Shown one piece after another: positions 1 through 11,600 of a stretch of 64,000 nt of DNA. Location of the stretch: contig CATNEN010000003.1 of assembly GCA_950097015.1 (NCBI GenBank), positions 248,001-312,000 of the forward strand, given 5' to 3'. How positions within the stretch are numbered: position 1 is the first letter of the stretch; every line of letters begins with the position of its first letter. Both the position numbers and the translations under genes were made by a program. This DNA is from Macrostomum hystrix (Eukaryota > Platyhelminthes > Macrostomidae). The notes beneath the pieces were generated by a model. It saw nothing but the letters and a program-made list of their open reading frames with translations, had not been told where the DNA came from and searched no databases.

Positions 1-61
1 ATGCTGCAAATCTTAAGCGCTGTGAAATCATTTACAGCCTCATTCACAGCCTTATTCACAC

Positions 62-570
62 TCACAACTTTTCCACAGCCTCACTCACGTTCACAGCCTC
101 ACTCACATTCACAGCTTTATTTACAACCTTATTCACACTCACAGCTTTATTCACAGCCTCACTCACATTCACAGCCTCACTCACATTCACAGCCTCACTT
201 ACATTCACAGCCTCACACACATTCACAGCCTCACTCACATTCACAGCCTCACTTACATTCACAGCCTCACTCACATTTACAGCCTCACTCACATTCACAG
301 CCTCACTCACATTCACAGCCTCACTTACATTCACAGCCTCACTCACATTCACAGCCTCACTCACATTCACAGCCTCACTCACATTCACAGCCTCACTTAC
401 ATTCACAGCCTCACTCACATTCACAGCCTCACTCACATTCACAGCCTCACTTACATTCACAGCCTCACTCACATTTACAGCCTCACTCACATTCACAGCC
501 TCACTCACATTCACAGCCTCACTTACATTCACAGCCTCACTCACATTTACAGCCTCACTCACATTCACAG
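62..570. repeat. 18-bp minisatellite
   Basis: Tandem copies of an 18-bp unit (TCACTCACATTCACAGCC with point variants). Because 18 is a multiple of three, long open frames run through on both strands (minus-strand reading NVSEAV). These look like a by-product of the repeat, since there is no unique coding sequence around them. Confidence 0.93.
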
Positions 571-2290
571 CCTCACTCCCGCCCTCTTCTTTCTGGCTCT
601 CAGCTTCCTCACTTCCGCCCTCTTCTTTCTGGCTCTCAGCTTCCTCACTCCCGCCCTCTTCTTACTGGCTCTCAGCTTCCTCATCCGCCCTCTTCTTTCT
701 GGCTCTCAGCTTCCTCATCCGCCCTCTTCTTTCTGGCTCTCAGCTTCCTCACTCCCGCCCTCTTCTTTCTGGCTCTCAGCTTCCTCACTCCCGCCCTCTT
801 CTTTCTGGCTCTCAGCTTCCTCACTTCCGGCCTCTTCTTTCTGGCTCTCAGCTTCCTCACTCCTAACCTCTGCTTTCTGGCTCTCAGCTTCCTCACTCCC
901 GCCCTCTTCTTTCTGGCTCTCAGCTTCCTCACTCCCGCCCTCTTCTTTCTGGCTCTCAGCTTCCTCACTCCTAACCTCTGCTTTCTGGCTCTCAGCTTCC
1001 TCACTTCCGCCCTCTTCTTTCTGGCACTCAGCTTCCTCACTTCCGCCCTCTTCTTTCTGGCTCTCAGCTTCCTCACTCCTAACCTCTGCTTTCTGGCTCT
1101 CAGCTTCCTCACTCCCGCCCTCTTCTTTCTGGCTCTCAGCTTCCTCACTTCCGCCCTCTTCTTTCTGGCTCTCAGCTTCCTCACTCCTAACCTCTGCTTT
1201 CTGGCTCTCAGCTTCCTCACTTCCGCCCTCTTCTTTCCGGCTCTCAGCTTCCTCACTCCCGCCCTCTTCTTTCTGGCTCTCAGCTTCCTCACTCCTAACC
1301 TCTGCTTTCTGGCTCTCAGCTTCCTCACTCCCGCCATCTTCTTTCTGGCTCTCAGCTTCCTCACTCCCGCCCTCTTCTTTCTGGCTCTCAGCTTCCTCAC
1401 TCCCGCCCTCTTCTTTCTGGCTCTCAGCTTCCTCACTTCCGCCCTCTTCTTTCTGGCTCTCAGCTTCCTCACTGCCGCCATCATCTTTCTGGCTCTCAGC
1501 TTCCTCACTCCCGCCCTCTTCTTTCTGGCTCTCAGCTTCCTCACTCCTAACCTCTGCTTTCTGGCTCTCAGCTTCCTCACTCCTAACCTCTGCTTTCTGG
1601 CTCTCAGCTTCTTCACTCCCGCCCTTTTCTTACGGGCTCTCAGCTTCCTCATCCGCCCTCTTCTTTCTGGCTCTCAGCTTCCTCACTCCCGCCCTCTTCT
1701 TTCTGGCTCTCAGCTTCCTCACTCCCGCCCTCTTCTTTCTGGCTCTCAGCTTCCTCACTCCCGCCCTCTTCTTTCTGGCTCTCAGCTTCCTCACTTCCGC
1801 CCTCTTCTTTCTGGCTCTCAGCTTCCTCACTCCCGCCCTCTTCTTTCTGGCTCTCAGCTTCCTCACTTCCGCCCTCTTCTTTCTGGCTCTCAGCTTCCTC
1901 ACTCCCGCCCTCTTCTTTCAGGCTCTCAGCTTCCTCACTTCCGCCCTCTTCTTTCTGGCTCTCAGCTTCCTCACGCCCGCCCTCTTCTTTCTGGCTCTCA
2001 GCTTCCTCACGCCCGCCCTCTTCTTTCTGGCTCTCAGCTTCCTCACTCCTAACCTCTGCTTTCTGGCTCTCAGCTTCCTCACTCCCGCCCTCTTCTTTCT
2101 GGCTCTCAGCTTCCTCACTCCCGCCCTCTTCTTTCTGGCTCTCAGCTTCCTCACTTCCGCCCTCTTCTTTCTGGCTCTCAGCTTCCTCACTCCTAACCTC
2201 TGCTTTCTGGCTCTCAGCTTCCTCACTCCCGCCCTCTTCTTTCTGGCTCTCAGCTTCCTCACTCCTAACCTCTTCTTTCTGGCTCTCTTT
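571..2290. repeat. 36-bp minisatellite, about 47 units
   Basis: Tandem array of a 36-bp unit reading TTCCTCACTCCCGCCCTCTT followed by CTTTCTGGCTCTCAGC. Common variants are TTCC or CCTAACC in the middle of the unit. A few units are 2 bp short (near 690, 715 and 1650), which shifts the reading frame. All frames are open over hundreds of bases, so open frame alone says nothing about coding here. It follows directly on the 18-bp array. Confidence 0.93.
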
Positions 2291-2446
2291 TAGTCTTTGA
2301 GCCATCTTTTGGTCTTGTTCTTTCGTGTGATTGGGATTCCATTTGCATTCGCAGCTCCCAGCAAAGATTATAAAATGCGATAGTTGGCTGTTTACTGTTT
2401 TGTCTTTAAAATGTGCTATTGTATTAGGCCTATGCAATAATTCCAA
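1649..2446 (-). CDS. unrecognised ORF with acidic 12-residue repeats (doubtful)
   Basis: A minus-strand frame begins at an ATG at 2446 with about 60 unique residues and then enters the 36-bp array, reading SEEAESQKEEGG about 17 times before the frame is lost at a 2-bp-short unit near 1650. A real product would be a highly charged, low-complexity, disordered protein continuing beyond or ending in the array. I recognise no domain. Against it: the repeat leaves every frame open, and the array breaks frame several times. Two ATTGG motifs near 2551 and 2585 lie upstream and could be promoter elements. No function can be given. Confidence 0.2.
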   Translation of the reverse strand: MELLHRPNTIAHFKDKTVNSQLSHFIIFAGSCECKWNPNHTKEQDQKMAQRLKESQKEEVRSEEAESQKEEGGSEEAESQKAEVRSEEAESQKEEGGSEEAESQKEEGGSEEAESQKEEGGSEEAESQKAEVRSEEAESQKEEGGREEAESQKEEGGREEAESQKEEGGSEEAESLKEEGGSEEAESQKEEGGSEEAESQKEEGGSEEAESQKEEGGSEEAESQKEEGGSEEAESQKEEGGSEEAESQKEEGGSEEAESQKEEGG

Positions 2447-2654
2447 CTCTTCAAAGTATGCCTAAAATCTATGGCCTAGCCTCTGGCTGAGTGGTAATGG
2501 AATGACCCCAAAATTGAACCCCTGTTAGGGGTTTTGGTCTTGGAGCATTTTGATTGGCTCATGAATTTTTGTGCGGCATTGGTCTATTGGCTAGCTTCAA
2601 CCCGCATGCAATTTGGCTGGGGGGGCTGCTGACTGGGGCTGAGAATATTGGTGA

Positions 2655-3215
2655 CAAGAGCAAACTCTTTCTCCCTCTACCTTGCCCCCTACCTCTATTC
2701 TCCACCTCTCCCCCTCTCCCTCTCTTCTTATCTCTCCTTCTTCCTCTTCCCCTCTCCTTCTCTGTCTGTCTTCCCCTCTCCTTCTCTGTCTTCCCCTCTC
2801 CTTCTCTGTCTTCCCCTCTCCTTCTCTGTCTTCCCCTCATTTTTTCTGTCTTTCCCTCTCCTCCTCTGTCTTCCCCTGATTTTTTCTGTCTTCCACTCTC
2901 CTTCTCTGTCCTCCCCATCTCCTTCTCTGTCTTCTCCTCTCCTTCTCTGTCTTCTCCTCTCCTTCTGTCTTCCCCTCATTTTTTCTGTCTTCCCCTCTCC
3001 TTCTCTGTCTTCTCCTCTCCTTCTCTGTCTTCCCCTCATTTTTTCTGTCTTCCCCTCTCCTTCTCTGTCTTCTCCTCTCCTTCTCTGTCTTCTCCTCTCC
3101 TTCTCTGTCTTCCCCTCTCCTTCTCTGTCTTCCCCTCATTTTTTCTGTCTTCCCCTCTCCTTCTCCGTCTCCCCCCTCTCCTTCTCTCTCTTACCCTTCT
3201 CCTCTCTCTCCTCTT
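2655..3215. repeat. 20-bp CT-rich minisatellite
   Basis: Strand-biased pyrimidine array built on a 20-bp unit (CCCCTCTCCTTCTCTGTCTT) interspersed with units carrying CATTTTTT. The minus strand is almost pure purine. Open frames in both directions are repeat artefacts. Confidence 0.9.
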
Positions 3216-6200
3216 TAACGCCTAGTCGCTATATACTTTCAGCTGTCTTCCTTATCTTCTTTTTGTCTCCCTGCATTGTGACTGCATCCATTTTTTGTTA
3301 AAGATCAAGTTCCAGAGTAAATTTTCGGCCTTGAAATTAGGCCCCAAGTACTTGCTCTCATTTATGGCCTTTCTTTATGTGCTAGGCCTAGGGGCCTATA
3401 GGCCTAATGCTTTGTCTATCTGCTGTGTATTGATGAGCAAATTTAAGTGGCCTCCAACAAGTCGAGTCAGGGGGTCGGCTTCCAGTCCAGATTGCTTCTT
3501 CATACCTTTGGCTAGGCCTCGCCCTGTCATTCATCGTTGCCAACAATTGTCATTTGTGCAACTCGGTTGCCATGGAGATCACACAATGGTCTGTTCGGCT
3601 CTCTCCCGCCTTTGTCTCCTTCTCTGCCCTGTCTGCCAAGGAGGCCCAGTTGTGTAGCCTAGCCTTTATTGGACCTTCAATCTTTTTTTCCTAAGAGCTG
3701 GGATCATTTGCTTTAGCTTTTAAAATTCCCACAACAGACTACTGCCAGTAGGACTAGTAGACTGGCAGTAGAAAAACACGCTCAGAAAAAAGTATGAAAG
3801 ATTTCGAAAAAATTGACATTTTTTGTGTAAGTGAGATACATTAATTCTCATTAGTCAGCGTAAACACTTTTAAACTTGGAGAAACCGATTTTAACTTGAA
3901 GTTCTGCACGGTTTTTATTTATTTTAAAGTTTTACCAAGCATCTGTGTTTGCATAATAAAGCTGCAGAGACTTTAAGTCTGAGATATCGCAAGTACTGCC
4001 AGGCCTAAAATTATGAAATGAGGGTGAGTTTGTCACTAAAGGCTTCGTTGCAAAAGACTATAAACTCCACGAACCATAGGAAACTCATGAGCAAAGACAG
4101 CACATGACTTTTTCGCTGTTTGTTTCGCTGTTTAGTGTGCCTGAAGCAGGAAAACTCAAGATGGAATGAAAATTGCACTATTTGACTCGGGTGGGGGGTA
4201 CATACTTCGATGTAAAAAATAACCTTCTTCTTATCAAATCGGACTATTGAACTTTGCTTAAATCGATGCAGCATGATTTTTTCTTACTTTTACACTGTTT
4301 TGTTATAGCTTTTTATTGAGCAGAAGTCAATTTTTTGGGCAAATAAAAAAAAACCGAACATCAGAAACATCGTTCGGTTTGATGAAATGGGAAATTCATT
4401 GTTCGGAATTGAAACAAAAATAGACACAACTTTTTTTGTAGTTAACCGATTTAGATGAGTAGACTTTCATTTGAAAGATAAAATTGTTTTTAACAAGTAC
4501 CGGTAAATTAGATTTTCTTATCTTGTTTAGTTTTTTTGTTATCAAACATGGAATGTTTGAAAATGACATTTTCTTGTTCGGTTGATGAGATTTCACTCTA
4601 ACGAACAATAAATGCTTGTGTATGCATCCTACTCAGCTAATAATATTTTAGTTATATACAATGTGTCTTTATATAAATTCTAGTAAACTGAATTAAATGA
4701 AAGTGAAATTTGCTACAAAAGCAGAAGGCAGAATCTGAAGGTGACCAGTTTTAACCTGAATCTCGTTGAGATAATATATATATGAACACAAAAGTACAAA
4801 GATAAAGAAATTCACACACTGACGCAGCTGTACAAAGTACTGAAAACTGCTTAAGCCGATAGTTTGTGGGCATATAGTCGGCACATTAACGATTAAGCGG
4901 TTTCTGTTACGGTCGCTAACATTAAAATCAATCTTAAATTTCAGCAGGGAATGTATTTCTTATTTCCTTAAACATATAAGGAGTGGCGTTTACAGTTTTG
5001 ATAAACATGACACGATTGTAAAAACTAAGGTTTTGATAATTTTTATTTTAAATTTCTGTCTTTTTAATGAAATGATTGAATATGGTCGCCATTATAATGT
5101 AAGATCCCTAGTCGTAGTCGAAGACTAGACGAGCGAAAAAATGCCCAATCGTAGCGAATTCTTACGAAAGCAATTCCAAGATTATTGCTTTTTATTCATT
5201 AAAACAAATGCATAGAGAAAAAATCTGTTATAATCCAAGTAAATACAGTAAAATGTTACAATGTCGGTTTTTATTAAATATCAACTGTAAAATACAGGCA
5301 AGAAAAAAAACAGATAAAAGGTATATATATGTACAAAATACAGTTCAGTTTTTACACGAAAGCAAGCACGACCATTAGTTGTTATGTTATAGAAACTATT
5401 TTGCTGTTGTTGCTTGTATTATTAAGTTGTCAGCAAAACCCCTATAAAAAGTCTTGATTTTACAACTACTTCTTTCAGAATTTATGCTTTTAATAAAACT
5501 ATCAAAAAGACATTAAAATTTGGTGTTAATGCTTGTTGCTCCCTCCAAGCCTCCGAATCTATGCATGTGGCCTGTTATGCTGTTACAGTGTTGGGCAGTG
5601 CAGTGGCATGTGCAATTAAAAATAGTGCTAAATTTAAGCAATAATTTTTTTTTCTAAAAATACAAGCATAATTAGCAAAGTTACCGTTTGGCATTAACTA
5701 AGTTATCGAACTCTCTGTTTTTGTTTTTACCAGTTTGTAAAACAATAACAATAGGCCTACAATTGCAGTTCTTAGTAAAGTGATTAGTTCTCTTTCATGA
5801 TTAAGATTAGGCCCTATAAATCAAAGTTAATTGAGTTCAATAAAAATTCTCATATACATAGACTTTCCTTAAAAAAGAACATTCAAAATAGAACATAATT
5901 ATAACACTTGATATAACCCTAAACTTAAGTATGCATTATTTAAATATAAGCACATTAATTTTAATTCTAGGAATATATTTTACTTTTTAAAGGAGTAAAT
6001 TATATTTAAAAAAAATGCGAAGGTTTGGATTAATAATTAAAGTTAACTTAATAATTGCATTAAGAGGATAAAAAGAAAAAATAAAGATTAAGAGATATTA
6101 AATAACATTGCTAGTAAACCTATAGACATAGTTAGGTCTATCATGAGAGTTCTGGTTTAGCTACAGATAATTCTATAACTCTGGGAACTTATAGATATGG

Positions 6201-7331
6201 AGCTTTTTGGACAGAAGTTATAGATTTGGTTATGATTATGGGAACTTTTGTTTCCCCTATCTACTTTCTGTATCTTGAGTTTTTAACTACATGTAGCCTA
6301 GTACTGAATTGAGTAAAACAAACAGCACAAAAACACAAGAGACAACAAAAAATGTCAAAAGAAAAATCAAGTCAAACAATTCTATATAGCTCAGATGAAA
6401 ATTTTATACATACTCGTGCCTCTAAAAACTTATACATGTTTTGGGGATATATATATATGGCTATGATAAGACACTCAAGAGGTTAAATAAATAAAGGATT
6501 TCATAAATAATAGTTTGTGAAAAGTTTTCCAATTGCCTACAATGGAAACTCTTATATAATTGTATTTAGGACTACCACATGCACTTATTGTATGCAGACT
6601 CCTTAGTTCCTAGCCTAATAAGGGCTAGGCCTAATGGCTGCCTAAATTGGGAACTTTAATTATTCAGTGTTTGGGACTCAAGCCCTTCAGAAATTTCAAT
6701 GCCACATTTAAATAGTAGGTGAGATTTTGTCTTGTCTGTTGAATGTTGGTAGGGTCTAAATATAAGCAGGATGTCACAGGATTTATAACATAAGCACTTC
6801 TTTAGACTGTTTACAATGAAAACTTTTAATTCCTTGCCATGGTAGTTGGGACTTGAGCTTGCATTTTTGGGTGGTAAAGAGGTGGTTTCACTCCAAACCT
6901 TGAGTCCTAGGAAAGGCATGATTTCTTATTGGCTATTTTCAATGTTGACCCAGTTTCAAAATTTCAGTACCCTTTTAGTCCTTTGGCTTCCACTTTACTA
7001 TATAAAAAAAAATATAATAGAACATACTTTTTAATTCTTTATTTGCAACCATATCAAAACCTGCAAAGGCAAAACCTTCACTCTTTATTATAGTGACACC
7101 CACAACAATTAATATACCCACTGTGTGACATAAAAGATAGTATAGATATTACAGTAAGTTATAAGAATATTTGTTCTAGATGTGTATCTCGATATATATA
7201 CATATAGGCTAATGGAACATAAATAAGAAAATTGTAACATTTACTTGTCTTCTAAAACAATTGATGCTATTTATAGATCATTTCTGCTTAGTCAATTAAA
7301 TGTTTTAGTTGTCTAGTAATAGTTGTATAAT
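3216..7331. other. intergenic, AT-rich, no gene seen
   Basis: About 4.1 kb without a supportable coding region. Open frames (for example 3295-3657 and 4011-4274) show no family resemblance and no codon-bias contrast. Two short perfect hairpins are visible: arms 3739-3749/3761-3771 (CTACTGCCAGT) and 4351-4359/4372-4380 (AAACCGAAC). The palindromic AGGCCT / TAGGCCTA motif is scattered through this and other intergenic parts of the window. Confidence 0.6.
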
Positions 7332-7612
7332 CATACATGCGCAACACCCGGCCGGTTCGGCCAGGTGAAACAAGGGCCAAGCAAGGTAAGTTGCAAAAAC
7401 CAATCGACCAAGCACAAAAAATCAAAGGGGGACCAAGGGACAAAAAAGGAAGGTGTGAAGAAAAGGAAAAAGGGGAGAGAAAATTAGAGCAAACTAAGTC
7501 ATAAATAGAGCAATGAAATGAACTAAGTCGCAAATGAGAGCAAACTATGTCGTAAATAGAGCAAAAACTAAGTCACACGGCCGGCTTAGATTTAGGAGGT
7601 TGCGCATGTATG
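7332..7612. mobile_element. 281-bp MITE with 14-bp TIRs and 8-bp TSD
   Basis: The ends are a perfect 14-bp inverted repeat, CATACATGCGCAAC at the left and GTTGCGCATGTATG at the right. It is flanked by an 8-bp direct repeat TGTATAAT (7324-7331 and 7613-7620). A second matching block (CGGCCGG / CCGGCCG) lies inside each end. The interior has several copies of a GAGCAAACTAAGTC-like motif and no coding capacity. An 8-bp duplication fits hAT or P-like transposases; the family is not otherwise shown. Confidence 0.85.
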
Positions 7613-7620
7613 TGTATAAT

Positions 7621-8642
7621 ACCAAATAGAAGCATAGCCATATGCTTCTATATGAAACTTTTGAAATTGTTCGCATAGTTTGATGCTAATAATGCCTAGC
7701 TTATCTGCATAGCAGCTGGCTTAAATAAGACCACTATTCCCCTATATACACCATGCTGATAACTGCTATAAAATAATTACCTCCCACAGGAATCACAGTT
7801 GAGCTGAATTGAGTAATCTGTATGTGAAACATGAAATAAGTACATTTCTGATCACATCCCTGAGCTCTGTTCATGTTGGTTGAAAGTAGCAATTAAATCT
7901 ATTGTGTATTAAATATGGATTCTATTTTGTTTTTTATTTACTTTTTATATGGTCCAATTAAACCTGTAATTTATATGCATCTTGCAAGATCAAGATTCAA
8001 GCAAGCTGCCATGCATATCAGCTAGGCATTCTTGGCATGTAAGTGTAACCATGTAGATAATTTCAGAATTATTGCAACAGCATATATAGTGTGGAGTAGC
8101 CCTCTTATTTAAGTAAGCTGCTATGTGAATTAAGCAGATCATTATTGGCTATTGTGTAGAGAATTTCTGAATTAGTTACACTGGCCTGTGGGGATAAAGT
8201 GTATAAAAAATATTTTTATATATATAGGTATTGGTAGGATACTATTAGAACATTTAGCAAATTTAGTGTTAGTTTATTACAAGAATTTTGACATTATAAG
8301 CAATTTTTCTCTCAGCAATATATATATATATAAACAACAAACAGAGAGGGAGCTTTTCCCTTGATAGTATAATATTAAAGTAAAGTAGGTAGTCCTTTAT
8401 TATAGCATTAAAGTAAGCAAAATAACTTAAAAATGTTAGTTTACATAATGCTTCAATTCACTCCTTGTACCTAACTAATATAAAAATAGACTAATTTCTT
8501 AAAACCCCTTTCAGTTCTTTAAAAATTAGAATGCATCAGAACTAAATTCGGAGAAATAACTGCTTCAGTGATTATTAGCAACAAAGGCCTCATTTCAAAA
8601 CCTTTTTTCTAACCAAGGCCATACACATTCAATTGCTTTTCA
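7621..8642. other. 5' flank of the GALNT10-like gene
   Basis: AT-rich sequence of about 1 kb with no coding region seen. It should contain the promoter and 5' UTR of the gene starting at 8643, but I could not pick out a convincing TATA box or initiator. A TA dinucleotide run lies at 8320-8333. Confidence 0.4.
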
Positions 8643-11600
8643 ATGAGACGCAAGCAAGCAACCCAGTTGAAGCTCCTAGCACTTGTCACTGGCAGCATAT
8701 TTGTACTGCTAGTTATATTCCATGGCAATAGCATGCCAAGTGGCGACTCTGCCAACGATGGAGGCGACACAGGCAGCAATGGAGCAGCGAATGTCCCTTT
8801 ATCATCCTCTGCACCTCTTGGAGCTCTGGGTGGATTAGATCGGACTGAAGATCCCAATGAGCTGATTGACTGGCACGACTATAAGGTATGCTGGGATCAG
8901 TGGCTCAACTCGATGTGTGTCCCACATTAATGCCTACTCTCCACCTTACCCTCACCCTGTTTAACTCAACCTCAGGCCATAGAAGCCGAGCGCGCAAGGC
9001 AGGGACCTGGCGAGCAGGGCAAAGGCGTTCACCTTGATGCCAGCGAGAGTCAAGCCTCAGATGATCTGTTCAGAGTAAACGGCTTCAACGCTCTTGTTAG
9101 CGACAAAATGAGCCTGTTTCGATCCCTGTCCGACATTAGACACAGAGACTGCCAAGGCGAGCGGTACCGCAGAGGCCTCCCCACTGCGTCTATTATCATT
9201 CCGTTTCACGAGGAGCATTGGTCCACACTGCTGCGCACCGTGGTGTCCTGCATCCACCGGGCCCCTAGGCATTTGATTAAGGAGGTGATTCTGGTTGACG
9301 ACTTAAGTAAAAAGCCCTTCCTTGGCGAGCCTCTGGACAGGTGAGAGGCTCTGTTGGGTGTTTTAAGAATATATCAATTAAGACTTAAAAAATTGGGATG
9401 ATTAGATGGGATTTTGTGAAAGAGCTGGTAGGAGAGCCGCTGGGATTTTGTTAACAGTAGAGAGACAACGGAGGTATTTTATTTTTTATTTTTGTGTATC
9501 TCCTGAAATATTCAACCAATCGTCATGAAAATGCAGAACACACGCTAAAATATTCCTCTATATACAAAAATCCATAATCACCAAAGTGGCATCGTCGAGA
9601 TATTTAACAATTCTCGTCAGGGTGTCTGTTAGCAAAAAACCACCAAGAAAGTCCTATTTTTTCTGCTTACAAAATTCCGTCATGTAACCATGTGGGCTGT
9701 CATTCTTGACTATTTTGGGTTGATTAAAGTCTTGATTTTCTCGTTTTCAACCAATATAGATTCGCCATTGAGATTTATACAGATCAATATTTGTTGTCCT
9801 TGTCACCAGGGTCTTCGAAAATAATCACTGAATATCTCGCCGATGCTGACTCGTACGGCTTCGTTAATCGTGATTGAGACAGGGAGTTAGTTAATCGGAA
9901 AGGGCGAGCCACATAAGAGACATTTGACAGTATAAAAGTAGCATTCCGCATCCGTATCGGGGCGGAAAATTTTGATTCAGATGGTGTAATTTCACGAAAA
10001 TCAGTCGTTCCTCACTCGGACTCAACTCCTCACTCAGGTACGTTGCTGCCCACTTCACCAACGTGCGAGTCCTTCGCAACGCTAAGCGCGAAGGTCTGAT
10101 TCGTACTAGGATTTTTGGCGCGCGCAATGCCACGGGCGACGTTTTGATCTTCTTGGATTCTCACTGCGAGTGTAACGTCAACTGGCTGCCTCCGCTGTTG
10201 CACCCGATCGCCGAAAACTATCGCACCGTAGTCTGTCCATTCATTGACGTTATTGACTTCACGACCTTCGCCTATCGGGCTCAGGACGAAGGCGCTCGGG
10301 GTGCCTTTGATTGGGAGCTCTATTACAAGCGGCTTCCCCTGCTGCCGGAGGATTTGAAGCATCCCTCGAAGCCGTTCGACAGTCCCGTGATGGCAGGCGG
10401 ACTCTTTGCCATCAGCGCCAAGTGGTTCTGGGAGCTCGGCGGCTACGATCCAGGACTGGACATCTGGGGCGGTGAACAGTACGAGCTCAGCTTCAAGGTT
10501 TGCATCCGATTTGATTAGGGGATCCATGGAGCGGTGGATAATTTTTCTCAGTAGAACCCTGCGCCTATCATTGGGATGGGAGGTCTGGAATTAAAACAGT
10601 CTCTATCACTGGAATAGGAGGGGTGGGATTAGAACCCTGTCTCTATCATTCCGATGGAAGGGGTGTGATTAGAACCCTGTCTCTATCATTGGGATCGAAG
10701 GGGTGGGATTAAAACCATGTCTCTATCCCTAGGATGGAAGGGGTGGTATTAAAACCTTGTCTCTATCACTGGGATGGGGGTGTGGTATTAAAACCTTGTC
10801 TCTACCACTGGGATGGGAGGGTGGGATTAGAACCCTGTCTCTATCATTCGGATGGAAGGGGTGTGATTAGAACCCTGTCTCTATCATTGGGATCGAAGGG
10901 GTGGGATTAAAACCATGTCTCTATCCCTAGGATGGAAGGGGTGGTATTAAAACCTTGTCTCTATCACTGGGATGTGAGTTGTGGTATTAAAACCTTGTCT
11001 CTACCACTGGGATGGGAGGGTGGGATTAGAACCCTGTCTCTATCATTCGGATGGAAGGGGTGTGATTAGAACCCTGTCTCTATCATTGGGATCGAAGGGG
11101 TGGGATTAAAACCATGTCTCTATCCCTAGGATGGAAGGGGTGGTATTAAAACCTTGTCTCTACCACTTGGATGGGAGGTGTGGTATTAAAACGTTGTCTC
11201 TATCACTGGGATGGGATGGGAGGGTGGGATTAGAACCCTGTCTCTATCATTGGGATCGAAGGGGTGGGATCAAAACCATGTCTCTATCCCTAGGATGGAA
11301 GGGGTGGTATTAAAACCTTGTCTCTATCACTGGGATGGGAGGTGTGGTATTAAAACCTTGTCTCTACCACTGGGTTGGGAGGTGTGGTATTAAAACGTTG
11401 TCTTTATCACTGGGATGAGAGGTGTTGAATTAAACCCTGTCTCTATTGTGATGAGCGCGGACGAGAGCAAAGCTCCAACCATTCTATTTGGCTTCAGCCG
11501 ATAGCTCACACGCAGAGCCAGACGCGATTACATAATATGGTAGCATGAGAGAGAGCGCTATAGCATGTACACCTAGACGGGTGTACAAACTTGTGCACAG

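Noticed and set aside
1-2052. 683-codon plus-strand open frame
   Set aside because: It is the translation of 18- and 36-bp minisatellites whose unit length is a multiple of three; every frame is open and no unique domain is present.
2554-3301. Overlapping long open frames on both strands
   Set aside because: Low-complexity readings of the CT-rich 20-bp array.
3295-3657. 120-codon plus-strand frame
   Set aside because: No recognisable domain, no splice context and no coding contrast with its surroundings.
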